DNA from: Aselliscus stoliczkanus | Taxonomy: Eukaryota > Chordata > Mammalia > Chiroptera > Hipposideridae | Direction of reading: 5' to 3' | DNA length: 64,000 nucleotides | Assembly: GCA_033961575.1 (NCBI GenBank) | Contig: CM066737.1 | Coordinates: 88,904,271 to 88,968,270, forward strand | In this document: positions 32,922-44,063 of the stretch, piece after piece | Layout of the letters: each line of letters begins with the position of its first letter | How positions within the stretch are numbered: position 1 is the first letter of the stretch | The notes under the pieces: model-generated | Told to the model about the DNA's origin: nothing | The model's input: only the letters and a program-made list of their open reading frames with translations | The model's database searches: none | Translations under genes and position numbers: made by a program

Positions 32922-33076
32922 TATACAATAAACAGATATTAAAACCAGGGTTATAAATTGTTGCTTTAGCGTTCCAGCCTTAGAGGCCCACAAGATCTTA
33001 CCAAAAGGATACATTGTTTTAATTGTTCTTCATTGTATGTGATGAGAGAACATCATTTTTCTCCTCTTTCTCCCAG

Positions 33077-33155
33077 GTGGCTGTTGAGGACCGCATCCGG
33101 CAGCTGCACGAAGCTCACAGGGACTTTGGCCCGACGTCCCAGCACTTTCTTTCCA
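33077..33155 (+). CDS. DMD: Dystrophin exon 61 (partial CDS)
   Basis: Internal coding exon of dystrophin, the subsarcolemmal rod protein linking actin to the dystroglycan complex. Read from its first base (phase 0) it gives [18 protein letters not shown] followed by PTSQHFLS plus one base of the next codon. This matches, from memory, the end of the last spectrin-like repeat running into hinge 4. The length is 79 bp, as for human exon 61. It is bounded by a pyrimidine-rich acceptor (tctcctctttctcccag) and a strong donor (gtaagtcgg). The overlapping 61-residue open frame at 33033-33218 is a shadow in another frame. Two residues differ from the human protein as I recall it: Ile for Val in DRIRQ and Thr for Ala in GPTSQ. 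The 79-bp length is not a multiple of three, so loss of this exon alone would shift frame. Paralogue utrophin is less likely because the [16 protein letters not shown] wording and both exon sizes fit dystrophin. Confidence 0.97.
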
Positions 33156-33861
33156 GTAAGTCGGTGTCACCTTTCATTGCTTAACCTCTTCATTGTATCT
33201 TGGTGGCTAAGAAATTAGTTGAATTACAGGCTTCTCTGCCAAATGCACTGGAGGCATAAATCATCCTGAAAGATAACTTGATGGGTGAATTCCCAAGGTT
33301 AGGAAGAGGAGGACCAATTAGATCATTTTGTCCAGACTTCACCTAATCCGTAATTGTTTCCTGCAATGTATTCTCAAGTGCTAACTTGGGTAATATTTTT
33401 GAGTCTATAGTTCTGCTTACAGCAGTTCACTTCATACCACTGGTAATTATGCTAGCATATAGTTATGATATAATAATTCAATATCTATTATTATGAATCT
33501 ATAATTCTTTATCTTTATATAATTCATTAAATACTCCCTGCCTCCAGATTGGAACCTCAGCCTGTTATGTGTCCTTTCCTGAACTATTCTTATCACTTTT
33601 ATCCTTGAACTCTATTCATTATTTTCATTTTCCAGTTTTACTATTTCATTAATTTTTTTTATAATTATATTTTATATATCTTCTTAATTAACATTGTATT
33701 TTTAATAATTAATACTAAGAGGAATAGCCTTAGTTAACTGAAAGTTTAATAGTGGAACACCCTATTAATATAATAATTCATATTAAATTGTCAGGCTCCT
33801 GTTTTCTCCTGACTAATGTTGTTCATTTATACCACTCTTTCTTTCATTACACAAGTACATA
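33156..33861. other. DMD: Unassigned AT-rich start of intron 61
   Basis: Nothing recognised; AT-rich around 33640-33720. Confidence 0.4.
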
Positions 33862-34058
33862 CAGAAATACCTCGGTTTGCGAACATAATTCGTTCCAGAA
33901 ACAAACTACTCATATTGCAAGACATCACTTGTTTACCAAGATAAAATGTATTATTAGATTGGTGCAAAAGTAATAACGGTTTTTGCCATTACTCAAAATG
34001 TTTGCTCATCTTGCAGAACACTCACAAACCAAGTTACTCACAATCCAAGGTTTTACTG
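33862..34058 (-). mobile_element. Tigger-like MITE, copy 2, with a mariner arm inside
   Basis: TA-flanked (33860-33861; 34059-34060) relative of 25041-25248 in reverse orientation: cagaaatacctcggtttgcg ... caatccaaggttttactg. Between about 33951 and 33998 it carries foreign text, 'ttagattggtgcaaaagtaa' and 'cggtttttgccattac', resembling one arm of a MADE1/Hsmar1-type mariner MITE. Confidence 0.7.
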
Positions 34059-34214
34059 TACATTGAAGGATTTTTTGGTATTTAAAACACCATACTTCTA
34101 CCACATGGAGTTAACATATGATAACATTTCGGTGTTACTTTTTCTGGTCATACACGAGTATTAGGAGGATTTAACCATCATTTTAATATAATTACTTTGT
34201 GCGTGGCAATTAGC

Positions 34215-34410
34215 TCATATGAATATGAACTAATGTAATCATCAGGTAGATATAGCAACCTATCAGGTAGATACCATTATTATACCCATTTTAAAGATGA
34301 AAAATCGAAGCACACCTTTACACAGCTAGCAGATGATAGAGCGAGGATTCAAACCAAGAAATTGACTCTAGAATTTGTGTTTTTAACCACCACCACAGAC
34401 TGTCTTTTAC
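34215..34410 (+). repeat. MIR
   Basis: 'tatacccattttaaagatga', 'acacagctagcagatgatag' and 'gaggattcaaaccaagaaat' match MIR wording. Confidence 0.75.
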
Positions 34411-34449
34411 TTAATTTATACATGTTATAGAAAGGAAGTAATTCCATAT

Positions 34450-34673
34450 GATGTCCCTTCATTCTTCTGACTTCCTTTCTTTGCCACTCTCCATAGATTA
34501 ATAGAAAGATCCATGCTCACAAACATTTGAAAGTATTTGACTAGATGCTTTCATGTGTCTCTCCAGTTGGCCATTATCTTTTAGAACAAAAATTCCTACA
34601 TGATGGTGGTCCTGTCTTTTTGTTATACATTGATAATGTATTAAGTGAGGAGTTGTCTTATTGTCTGACTGGG
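34450..34673 (+). repeat. Source segment of a local inverted duplication
   Basis: 224 bp whose reverse complement recurs at 38050-38273 with equal length and one mismatch found (t at about 34557 against a in the copy). Not a named repeat as far as I can see. Confidence 0.95.
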
Positions 34674-35514
34674 TCTAGCCTTATTATTTGGATGCAGTTT
34701 GTTATTTGAAGAGTATCACACATGTTTTGGAGGTGCCAAGAATAAAGAGGCAGGTTAAAGCAGTGCACATAGTTAAGTGGGAGTATTATGGCTTTTAGGA
34801 ATGGCTCTAGAACAATTACAAAGCCTGCAGATTTTGTCTTCTGTATTTTTCTAAATCTCTGGTCTGCTGGAGTTACCCTGGTGACAGCTATTCCATTCTA
34901 TTTCATTGAGATTAAATGCAATAACATACTTGTTATTGACTTGTAAACCATAAATAAAAATATTACTATTATGAATATTAATTACTCCTCAGACATCATA
35001 TATATTCATTCATCCTTCATTCTTTCTGCATGCCCTACGTAAGTCCCCATGTCTTCCCCGTTAAAACCTATTGTCAAAAAAATGATATATTATACTCATT
35101 TAACCCAGGTGACAGGTAAAATTTAATGTGTATTTCTCTGGGTTATTTGCATTTTAATAGGGTAAAAAGCCATAAACCTGAGGAATGGCTCTCTGGTGGT
35201 AGAACCTCAGCCATGATCTCTGAGCTGTGAGGAAAGAACTTTGAGGGGCCATGTGGAGCATCCTCACACCTTTCAAACAATATCACACAGGTGCCCACTT
35301 CCAGAAAGGTCAGGCCTGAAGAAACAAATACTGATAAAGACACTGATCTACCTGCCTAAATGGAGCCAACCCTAGAAGTCACCAAATTCTTGGATACTTA
35401 TGAGGAGTATCAATATAGGTTTAGAAGTTTTGCTTACCCATATCAGAAAATACCAATTTACTTTGAGGGGTAGCTGTGAAATAGGACAATCAGACTGAAG
35501 ACTAAATAAAGATT
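34674..35514. other. Unassigned intronic sequence
   Basis: No feature recognised. Confidence 0.4.
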
Positions 35515-36130
35515 GTTTCTTTGTGTTCTCCTTTTTTAAAAAAATTATAAAGGTAATATATGCCTCTGAAAGAAATTTTGGAAAGCAGAGTACAAACAGA
35601 GAAAGAAAAATTATGTATAATTCCACCACTCAGAGATAACTGCTATGAAAAAATGTGGTTTATAAACTTTCTGTGTTTCTCTCAGGCTCTGTGTGTGTGT
35701 GTGTGTTCAGATTCTCTTTTTCTTTTTTAACCAAACAAAGATGATGACATATTGCAGTTTTATGACCTGTTTTTTTCCCTTAGAACGATAATAAAAATAT
35801 TTTTGTGTATATAAATATTCCTCTACAGAGTAATTTTTTAAAATGGCTGAGTAGTACTCCCTTGTGTGGCTGTGCCAGACTTCCTGAGACAATTCTGAAT
35901 CACTAAGTATTAAGCTTATTTCATATTTTTCACTATTATATCCAAAATTGTGACTAACACTTTTTGTACACCTTTATAAACACTTCACCTTCTTCCTATA
36001 AGATAAATGCCTATAAATGGAACAGCTGTGTTAAACGAAGTTTACATTGGTAAGGCTTTTGATATGTGCTACCAAATGACCTGTAGAAAGTTCCACCAGA
36101 AATTGAGTGCACCATTAAAACCATATTTGA
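35515..36130 (-). repeat. Ancient L1 (L1M-type) fragment
   Basis: 'ttataaaggtaatatatgcc', 'gaaattttggaaagcagagt' and 'taattccaccactcagagat' follow antisense L1M 3' wording. Diverged; holds a short (GT)n at about 35691-35706. Confidence 0.55.
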
Positions 36131-36422
36131 GGCAAGGCATCTCTGAAGTCACTTATCTGCTGTTCAATTGTGTTCTATAAAAGAAAAACAGCTTCCCCTC
36201 AAAAACAAATAAAAATATGTTTGAAAAAATACCACTAAGGTCATAGTAAATGAGTTTGAATTGGTGGATGTCTAATAATTTGCTTCCAGGTTACTAGAAA
36301 TAATGATAGGGTGATTTGGGAGGTTTAGAAATTACCAAAAAAAAAAAAAGAATAAAGGATGAGCCACAAACTGCACTTCTCACTCCCAAAACATGCTCAC
36401 TTTCTGTCTCTCTCTTCTCTTC

Positions 36423-36427
<5 letters not shown>
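36131..36427. other. Unassigned spacer
   Basis: Includes an A12-13 run near 36338-36350; nothing else. Confidence 0.4.
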
Positions 36428-36496
<69 letters not shown>

Positions 36497-36497
36497 T

Positions 36498-36539
<42 letters not shown>
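36428..36539 (+). repeat. (TC)n(AC)n compound microsatellite
   Basis: About 80 bp of TC with a few TTTC interruptions followed by about 30 bp of AC. Long open frames here (Ser/Leu, Arg/Glu, Cys/Val) are artefacts of the repeat. Confidence 0.97.
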
Positions 36540-36541
<2 letters not shown>

Positions 36542-37794
36542 ACTTCCCTTTGAAAATTATATTACCTGCTGTCTTTGTTTTTTTATCAGTAGAGAGAGGC
36601 AGACTTTTACTAAAGAGAAGTATTCACTGTTTCTTGTTGGTGGCCCAATCTCTACTTGTTAAAGAAGTTGTTTCTTTTATCTTAGATGTGAGAGAAAATG
36701 AGAAGAGAATTATTGTAAAATATGACCCTTATCCACTGATAGATACTAGTTTGCCTTTAATTCTAGATTGAATATTCCAGCACTTCTAATTGACTTCTGC
36801 AACTTAAACCAACAAAAAAGAGACATTCTAATGGTGTCATTTTTAATTATAATTTTAAAATATTATTGTATATTGTATATATTATAATATACATATATTT
36901 GGAAGGTACAGCATCAGCCTCTTCATGTGTGTATATCAATGACCAAAAAAGTAGTATAGTATTCATTGGCACACTAGTGTGAAATTGTCAATTTTTTTGT
37001 TATTTTCAAGAATTTAAGACCTTTTAAAAAGAATTTAAGATCCTTTTTACCTGGCCATTTTCTCAATTCTCTGGGCTGCTGTTCTAAATTTTACTTTTCT
37101 CACCAAGAAGGATAACTATAGATTTGAGTAAAGGTAGAAATCTTTCTGTAACAGTAAAAAGAACTTACAGTTGCCTTAATATTTTACAAGTTCTAGAATT
37201 CCCTAAAGGAGCATTTCCAAGCCAAGTTCCTGAGAACATTGATGTTCTTCTGTATGGTGTTAATACCTCTCCCTTGAAAGTAGTTCTGGGGTCAGTAAGA
37301 TTGGAAAAAGCACTAGGTTGTAAAGATAAGCAAGTTTCTTTCCTGTTGGAATTCTTGGAGCCTTTAATACACATTGGGACTCTAAAGGGGAACAGAGACA
37401 GTAGCTCATCTCCATACTTTGTGTGACTATGGAAGCCTTTTTCAGGCACACCAATTAATTTCTCACTAAACATGCCACAGAACAAAGTATGGAAATCTTT
37501 GCCCTAAAGTGGTATTTGTCAAATGGTTGAATGGCAAAAACTTTCTGCTGAAGGTAGTAAGAACATGATCCAATTGAAAAGAAAATTAATATTTTTAAAA
37601 CCAATGAATGGGTCAACTCTCTTTTTCCTGAGGTTTCCAGGCCCACCCCACCCCGTAGGCTGTGGAATTGCCTAACGAGAGAGAAACTTTGAGAGTTTCT
37701 CTATGAATTGTTTTCAAACTACTCCTTAGTGAACCCTGGAAATTATCAGAGTGCATGCACAAGCAAGGTTATGTGTTGTTTTAACACTTTGGTT
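36540..37794. other. Unassigned intronic sequence
   Basis: AT-rich around 36840-36900. Two overlapping open frames near 37124-37485 (100-106 codons, opposite strands) show no recognised domain. Confidence 0.45.
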
Positions 37795-38051
37795 TCAGTT
37801 AGGGGTGTGTGTGTGTGTGTTCTGTCACAGTGTAAAATGTTTTCCTTCTGTGGGTTGCAGTTGAAAAAGTTTGAGAGATACTGAACTATTATAGCCCTGC
37901 CCTTATTTTACAGATGGCAAAATAGATGCAGAAAGGTCAAATGGAATAACTAAGGCCACACGGATGGTTCTAATGGATCTGGGATTGGAAGTTAGTTTCT
38001 GAATTTCCCAGCCATACCTCACACTGCCTTACCCACTAAGACCAGACATCC
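37795..38051 (+). repeat. Direct repeat D1 of a complex duplication
   Basis: Starts tcagttagggg, then (GT)8, and ends gaccagacatcc; includes MIR-like text ('cttattttacagatggcaaa'). It recurs at 38272-38526 with one substitution found (ttggaagtt against ttggaactt) and one fewer GT unit. Confidence 0.95.
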
Positions 38052-38273
38052 CAGTCAGACAATAAGACAACTCCTCACTTAATACATTATCAATGTATAA
38101 CAAAAAGACAGGACCACCATCATGTAGGAATTTTTGTTCTAAAAGATAATGGCCAACTGGAGAGACTCATGAAAGCATCTAGTCAAATACTTTCAAATGT
38201 TTGTGAGCATGGATCTTTCTATTAATCTATGGAGAGTGGCAAAGAAAGGAAGTCAGAAGAATGAAGGGACATC
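38050..38273 (-). repeat. Inverted copy of 34450-34673
   Basis: Reverse complement of the segment 3.4 kb upstream, 224 of 224 positions aligned with one mismatch. It shares 2 bp with D1 at its left junction (cc) and 2 bp with D2 at its right junction (tc). Confidence 0.95.
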
Positions 38274-38526
38274 AGTTAGGGGTGTGTGTGTGTGTTCTGT
38301 CACAGTGTAAAATGTTTTCCTTCTGTGGGTTGCAGTTGAAAAAGTTTGAGAGATACTGAACTATTATAGCCCTGCCCTTATTTTACAGATGGCAAAATAG
38401 ATGCAGAAAGGTCAAATGGAATAACTAAGGCCACACGGATGGTTCTAATGGATCTGGGATTGGAACTTAGTTTCTGAATTTCCCAGCCATACCTCACACT
38501 GCCTTACCCACTAAGACCAGACATCC
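38272..38526 (+). repeat. Direct repeat D2 of a complex duplication
   Basis: Second copy of 37795-38051, (GT)7 instead of (GT)8, ending acatcc before unique 'aggcctacttggag'. Confidence 0.95.
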
Positions 38527-38734
38527 AGGCCTACTTGGAGCCTACCTAGAGCCTACTTAGAGCCTATTTAAACTCTAAAGACTTTAACGACTCCTAGGGC
38601 ACCTGATATTGCCACAGATTTTTCTCTCTTCTATGCCTCTTGGTCTGGGCCATACTAAGTTGATTCACAGAGCCTGAATTTTTCTCTCAAGGCCTCTGGG
38701 CCAAGTGTCATCTCACCAATGATATATGGGATAT

Positions 38735-39065
38735 TGATGAAGAGTGCAAGCTCTGGAACTAAACTGACTGGATTCAAATGCTGGCTCAGATACTTAATAT
38801 CTTGATCCTTCATCTGCAACATGGGGGTAATGGTAACATATTTCATCAATTTTAAGACACACTGCCACCCTCCATGTTTTAACAGCTCTGTCATCGGAAT
38901 GCACCTTATGACCAATGGGGTTTCAAATTCAATGAAATATGGTAATATTATTTCAGAGGGTTTTAGTGAAGATCAAGTAGTTAATATGTAAAACTCTTAC
39001 AACAGTGCCTAGCACATAGTAAGTGCTGTACAAGCATTTGCTATTAACATTAGCATTACTGTAGT
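38735..39065 (+). repeat. MIR interrupted by a small palindromic element
   Basis: MIR text ('gattcaaatgctggctcaga', 'acagtgcctagcacatagta', 'agtgctgtacaagcatttgc') is split at about 38836-38940. Confidence 0.65.
38836..38940. mobile_element. Small MITE-like insertion in MIR
   Basis: About 105 bp with inverted ends (catatttcatcaatttta; aattcaatgaaatatg) and a possible short duplicated flank (ggtaa). Family not identified. Confidence 0.4.
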
Positions 39066-39269
39066 TATCACTATCCACTTAATAGCATAACTTAGTATCT
39101 TAGTCAAACTAGACAGGAAAGTATCGTTCATTATCTTGAGTTTAATTCTCAGCGTAAGTAGCTCCTCTCTTTTCCAAAGATGGTTTCCATGGATCTAATC
39201 ACAAAGTCCAGAGTTTTGCACTTTATAGGAACTCAATAGTTATTTGTGTAACTAATAAACAGATGAAAA

Positions 39270-39390
39270 ATCAATAGGTAGACCCTAATCTCTATAAGGA
39301 CAGGATTGTTTTCATCTTGTTGACAGTGATATTCTCTAGTACCTAACACGGTATCTGGTACTTGGTAGATGTTCAATAAAATCATTTACA
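39270..39390 (+). repeat. L2 3' end
   Basis: 'aaggacaggattgttttcat', 'cctaacacggtatctggtac' and 'agatgttcaataaaatcatt' are the usual L2 ending. Confidence 0.6.
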
Positions 39391-40867
39391 GAATGCATTG
39401 TCTTATGCCCAAAAAAAGAAGAGGTGAATTTCCTCTTGACAATGATAATGCAGTGGCATGTTTCTTCTCAGCAAGGACTAATAGCATTCATAACTTTGCA
39501 TGGCCCTTTTTCTAAAATTCTACTGTGCCATGTAATATATTAAGGCAAAAAACTGACTTCAAAATTACAACATGATCGCAAGTATATTGGAAAATAAAAT
39601 AGAAACAGCAGAAAGGTACACATAAAGAAAAGGCTGAAAATAGAATACATCAAAATGCAAACAACTATTGTGTTTTTCTTTCTTTTTATTTTTGCAGACT
39701 TTTTTGTGATAAGCAGGTATTATTTTTATAATGGAAAAAAAAAACAATAAAGGTAAAAAACTGTATCCTCCAGCTTTTAACCCAGTGACCTCTTGGAGTG
39801 TTAAATTCCACTGATGGCTATGGAACTCCATAAGACAAACTTCCTTTTTACTATTTGTTCTGAATGTAAAAGCTGTGAGTTTCATGGAGTGATCTTGTTC
39901 TCAGATTATGAGACGTTGTAAAAAGAAAGAACTGTTCAGTTACTTCCTGCAGGCTTTATAATCTTAACTGCCTTAATCATATGCCTGGTTAACTTTTCTG
40001 TCTTGTTAAAGCAACTCAAGTGTTTATAGTTTCCCCTTGCTAGGTAAGGCTAAAAAATTTGTTACCATCTTGAAAGTTGCCAAAACTTTACCTTCACCTC
40101 CCCCTACTCACACACTTAGTTTAAAAAGTTAGGGGGAAAAAACTTTAAGCACATCTAATAATTGCTGACATTTCACTTAACAGTGCTCTATTCTATGCTA
40201 CCATTATCCTCAGGGGATGGATGAATTTGAAATACGAGTGGGCCAATCACTTAAAGCTTCAGATCGGCCTAAAGAAGCTATCATGATAAAAGTCAGGAAG
40301 TAGCTTGCAGGTACATCTGTGAGATGATTTTCAGCCTAAAGCTTTCTATCAGGTAAAATCTCAGGACACAATAATTTGGGCCAATTGCTTCGGTCATATA
40401 TTGCCCAGAGTGTTTGGCAATTTAGGACAAATGGCCACCTAAGCTATCAATGATGCTGGTAATGCCTCCATAAATTCATAAATAGCCTTTCAGATGCCTA
40501 CAAAAAGCATTCACAGTGATAATAATTATATTCTTTTCTCAAAACCTATTTCTATGGTCCTTTCTCCTTGAGCTCAAATTTATATTCTCCAATACAACCT
40601 TAGATTTGCTTCAAGGAACGCTTAGTAACAAAATTTAGCATCGTTGGTCCCATATATGCATTTATTTGAGTTTAGGAAACGTCTCAGTTTCTGCTGTAGG
40701 AACTTGTATGCTGGAAGTCATTTATACTGGCTCGAAGGAGCCAATTGTTAATATACAGAAATTGTGAGCTGATTGTTAAACCAACCTTTGGTAGCTTGAA
40801 ATCTGCCATAGTGGGACTACTTACCCCACAAAAAAATGGCAAATACTACAAATCGAGGCTAACTTCA
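39391..40867. other. Unassigned intronic sequence
   Basis: Nothing recognised; one A9-10 run near 39735. Confidence 0.4.
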
Positions 40868-40900
40868 CTGATTGATTGATTGATTGATTGATTGACTGAT
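40868..40900 (+). repeat. (TGAT)n microsatellite
   Basis: Seven or so units with a TGAC variant, similar to 14754-14786. Confidence 0.9.
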
Positions 40901-42596
40901 TGCCTAGCTGGTTTACCAGAACACAACCAAATTTACCTATGTTATTCAGATCACCCAAGGCAAAACTCAGGATCCAAATATCAATCTGCCTTAGACCATT
41001 GTTCCTGGTTGGTCTGGGATGTTCTTGGTTTTAGCACTGAAATCCCCATGACCCAGAAAACCTCCTCTGTCTTAGCATACAAGGACGCTTGATCACCCTA
41101 GCCATAGGTAAAGCTCTGGGAGAATAGAGCCCTAGACAGAGATGCTTGTCCAAGTAATTTATCAGGAGAGCAGATGAAGGAAAGCAAAGGAAAGCAGGAG
41201 AAGGTGCGGGAATGCTGGTCTGGGAATAAAACTAAGTAAGGAGGTAGAGATTAACTTCAGCCTGATAACATAAGGAGCTCTGGAGCACACATTGAACCAC
41301 ACAGTTGGCCCAGTTTTGAGGCAGGGGAGATGGGCTTTCACTTCCCAATCTCAGTCAGTCATTGGTTGTGGATTTCTGGGAAGTAGGCAGACAGCAAGGC
41401 AGTTCCCATTTCACTGAGGGCGGTTCCCTGGAGTTGGAAGCAATGGACCCATACCAGCTAACACTCACAGCAGCTGGAGATGGGTATGCCCATGGATACA
41501 GGGGATCTGAGTGGGACACCAATAGCATTAACCTCTCCCAGATTGCATAAAGTTGCTGTGATACCCCATTCACAATCTGGCTTTAGAGCTAAATGGTGAC
41601 ATTTAGCTTGATCGCTAACCCCCACTCCTTCCTCACATACCTGCAAGGGAATTAGTCTGGTGACATGGCGGAGATGAAGCAAATGCCTGTTTCATTCTTA
41701 TTTCATCTTCCGCATCAAGACAGATTCCTCTGGGCCACACGGCGACCTAGGAAAGGGAGGCCAACACCATCCTTCTGAATCAGCTTCATGACACACGGGC
41801 ACTATTTTAGTGGAATGCTGGCTCTGAAAGTCATATTTTTACACTTCCCAGAAAATGAAGGCATTTGTAAGTTTGGCCTAGGGTAGCATTTTGTCATCTG
41901 TCCCAAAATATAAAGTTTTGCACAACAGAAATGGTGGAATCACATCCCTGTGGGCAAAAATCATTACTTTCGTTTTGCCATTTGGATGTTTTCCATTTTC
42001 AGAGCACAACCAGTTTGGGATTACAAAATACTTTGCAGTGAGAACTTTGAGGTGAGGACAAAAAGGCATTTTGTTCTTTTGTAGACTTACATAAACTGTT
42101 CCTGGTTCAGAAACCATTCTCTTGGATGTTTAAATATACTTTCAGATATCAGCAATGAAAATCATCTTGATTTCAGGTCTACTACAGATACTGTTATGTT
42201 ATGAGCTGTGTCTCCTTAAAGCCATAAGGAACAGGGATAGGGATAGGTAATGAGGGGGTCTCTTAAGGATACATGGAACATAAGGAAGGACAGGGAACAA
42301 CAGTCACCATGAAGCATATGTTTGCTTCTCTCTGTTTATGCTTTAGCTGCTGTAGACTTCAGACTATCGCAGTATAATAGCTACTCTCTCCTCTACTTTC
42401 TCCTTACTCATAGTTTCTACTGCCTTGTGTGTTTTCTTCTTTCACTCCCTGACTTATTCACTTCCCCACCTCTCTACCATCTAGACTTCTATGTATTACA
42501 ATCAAACCCTCCAAGAAAGACTTATCTGATTGGGTCAGCTATTTACTCTCTATTTAAGATTAAGGCCACCTCCTAGGCCACAAGCCAGACTGTAAA
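40901..42596. other. Unassigned; possible old LTR/LINE debris
   Basis: 41060-41700 reads like a degraded old retroelement ('ggctttcacttcccaatctc', 'cagcaaggcagttcccattt') that I cannot name. No gene. Confidence 0.35.
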
Positions 42597-42815
42597 CCAG
42601 TCTTTCTTGACCTGGGCACAATTGACTTTTTGGACCAGACAGCTATTTGTTGGGGGGACTGTCCTGTGCATTATAGGATGTTCAACAACATCCCTGGCTT
42701 CTACCCACTACATGTCATTAGCACTCCCCTCCTTCAGTTCTGACAACACAAATGTCTCCAGACATTGTCATATGTCCCCTGGAGGGCAAAATTGTCCCTG
42801 GTTGAGAACCATTCC
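42597..42815 (-). mobile_element. MER5A-like hAT-Charlie MITE
   Basis: Antisense of the 15118-15312 family: 'gtgcattataggatgttcaa', 'caacatccctggcttctacc', 'atgtctccagacattgtcat', 'ggcaaaattgtccctggttg'. Confidence 0.83.
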
Positions 42816-43641
42816 TATGTACCCATCCCTGGACAATGTGTTGCCATGGCAATTGGGTCACATGGAACACTAAGTAGATGAACCATGTCTGAGGAATCAT
42901 TTGAGACTCTTTTCTACACTCCCAGGACCCCTTCAATGAAAAGGGGTGGCCTCAGCAGACAACCTTCAGCTGTCTGTTTCTTCAGGAATTGCCTTACCTG
43001 CCTCTCCCAAGCTCGCCCCCTTTCCAATGGCAGCACCTAATGGATGCAAGAGTATAAAGAGCTGGCCATTTGGGCCCAACTTGAGAGAACTCGAACATTC
43101 TAGCTCAAGCACGCCCACGCAGTTGACTAAGACTGTCACTGGGCCTGCATCCCAGCTTGCCTGCTCCCTATCACCATTCCTGCTTCCTCCTTCTCCCTCC
43201 TCCAGGTGTGGATCCCCAGATTGCACCTTACTAAATACCCTGCTCTCTAAACTTTATCTTAGAGCCTGCTTCTAAGGGAACCAATCTGTGAGGGGTCAAA
43301 GTCACTGACATTTAGAAGCATCTGAAAAAAATGCATGGTAACAGGCTCATGCTAGTCACTGGGTAATTTGATTTACTCTTGCTTTCATAATGAGGTTGAG
43401 GATTGTGCCCAGTATATGTAGTGAGGATCATTATTTAAGGTGTCTGACCTCATGATCTTCATCAATGGGTAAGGACTTTGGGGACAGCATAAAATTACAT
43501 CAGCCTCTTGCCCTATGCCTTAAGTTCAGCAGCATACATACCAGTGACAAACAAGAGTTACAAGGAAGGCAAGTTTGTAAAATAGATCATAAAAGGAAAC
43601 GGGTTTGAGTGTGAGCCCGTAAGGGTAAAGGGCATGCATTG
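42816..43641. other. Unassigned, GC-richer patch
   Basis: 42880-43290 resembles the 3' portion of an old retroelement ('ttagagcctgcttctaaggg', 'aaccaatctg'); family unknown. Nothing coding. Confidence 0.35.
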
Positions 43642-43650
43642 CTCTTTTTT

Positions 43651-44054
43651 AAAGATTTTTATTTGGGAATTGGGGATGCGGAACAGACCAGTTGCTGTTC
43701 TTTTGTTCTTCAGTCTAGTTGTGGAGGACATTGCTTTACTGGCCCATGTTGGTATCGTCATTGTGCTCCTCCTGGGTGAGGCAGATCAGTTGCCGGCCTC
43801 TGGATGGTCACTCACTGCGGCTATTGGCAGCTCACACTGGCTGCCGGCCATTCACTGTAGCCCATGGCAGCCCACTGCAGCAGGGGCTGCAGCTATGCCG
43901 TCCCGGGGACTCACAGCAGTCCGGCTCCAGGTGGAGCTGTTGTTCATCATCTTAGCTGTAGAGGGCAGTGTCACTGGCCCTCATATGTGGGATCCGAACC
44001 GGGGCCGCTGGCATCCCAAGCCAGCTCTTAACCAATGTGCCCCTCAGCCGGCCC
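43651..44054 (-). repeat. Composite SINE, second copy
   Basis: Minus-strand counterpart of 18214-18655: tail 'tttatttgggaattggggat', 'cttcagtctagttgtggagg', GC-rich core, then SINE-A head (tgtcactggccctcatatgt; gggatccgaaccggggccgc) and final cagccggccc. Flanks ctctttttt on both sides. Confidence 0.85.
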
Positions 44055-44063
44055 TCTTTTTTA

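Larger units (their letters stand above)
1..33076 (+). other. DMD: 3' part of dystrophin intron 60
   Basis: Inferred from exon 61 at its right edge; exon 60 is not in the window. The content is almost entirely interspersed repeats, itemised separately. I saw no additional splice-flanked open frame with dystrophin similarity. Confidence 0.9.

Noticed and set aside
33033..33218. 61-codon open frame spanning exon 61
   Set aside because: It reads the exon in the wrong frame; the true frame gives dystrophin residues and respects both splice sites.
36316..36771. 151-codon Ser/Leu-His/Thr-rich frame
   Set aside because: Created by the (TC)n(AC)n microsatellite; not a protein-coding gene.
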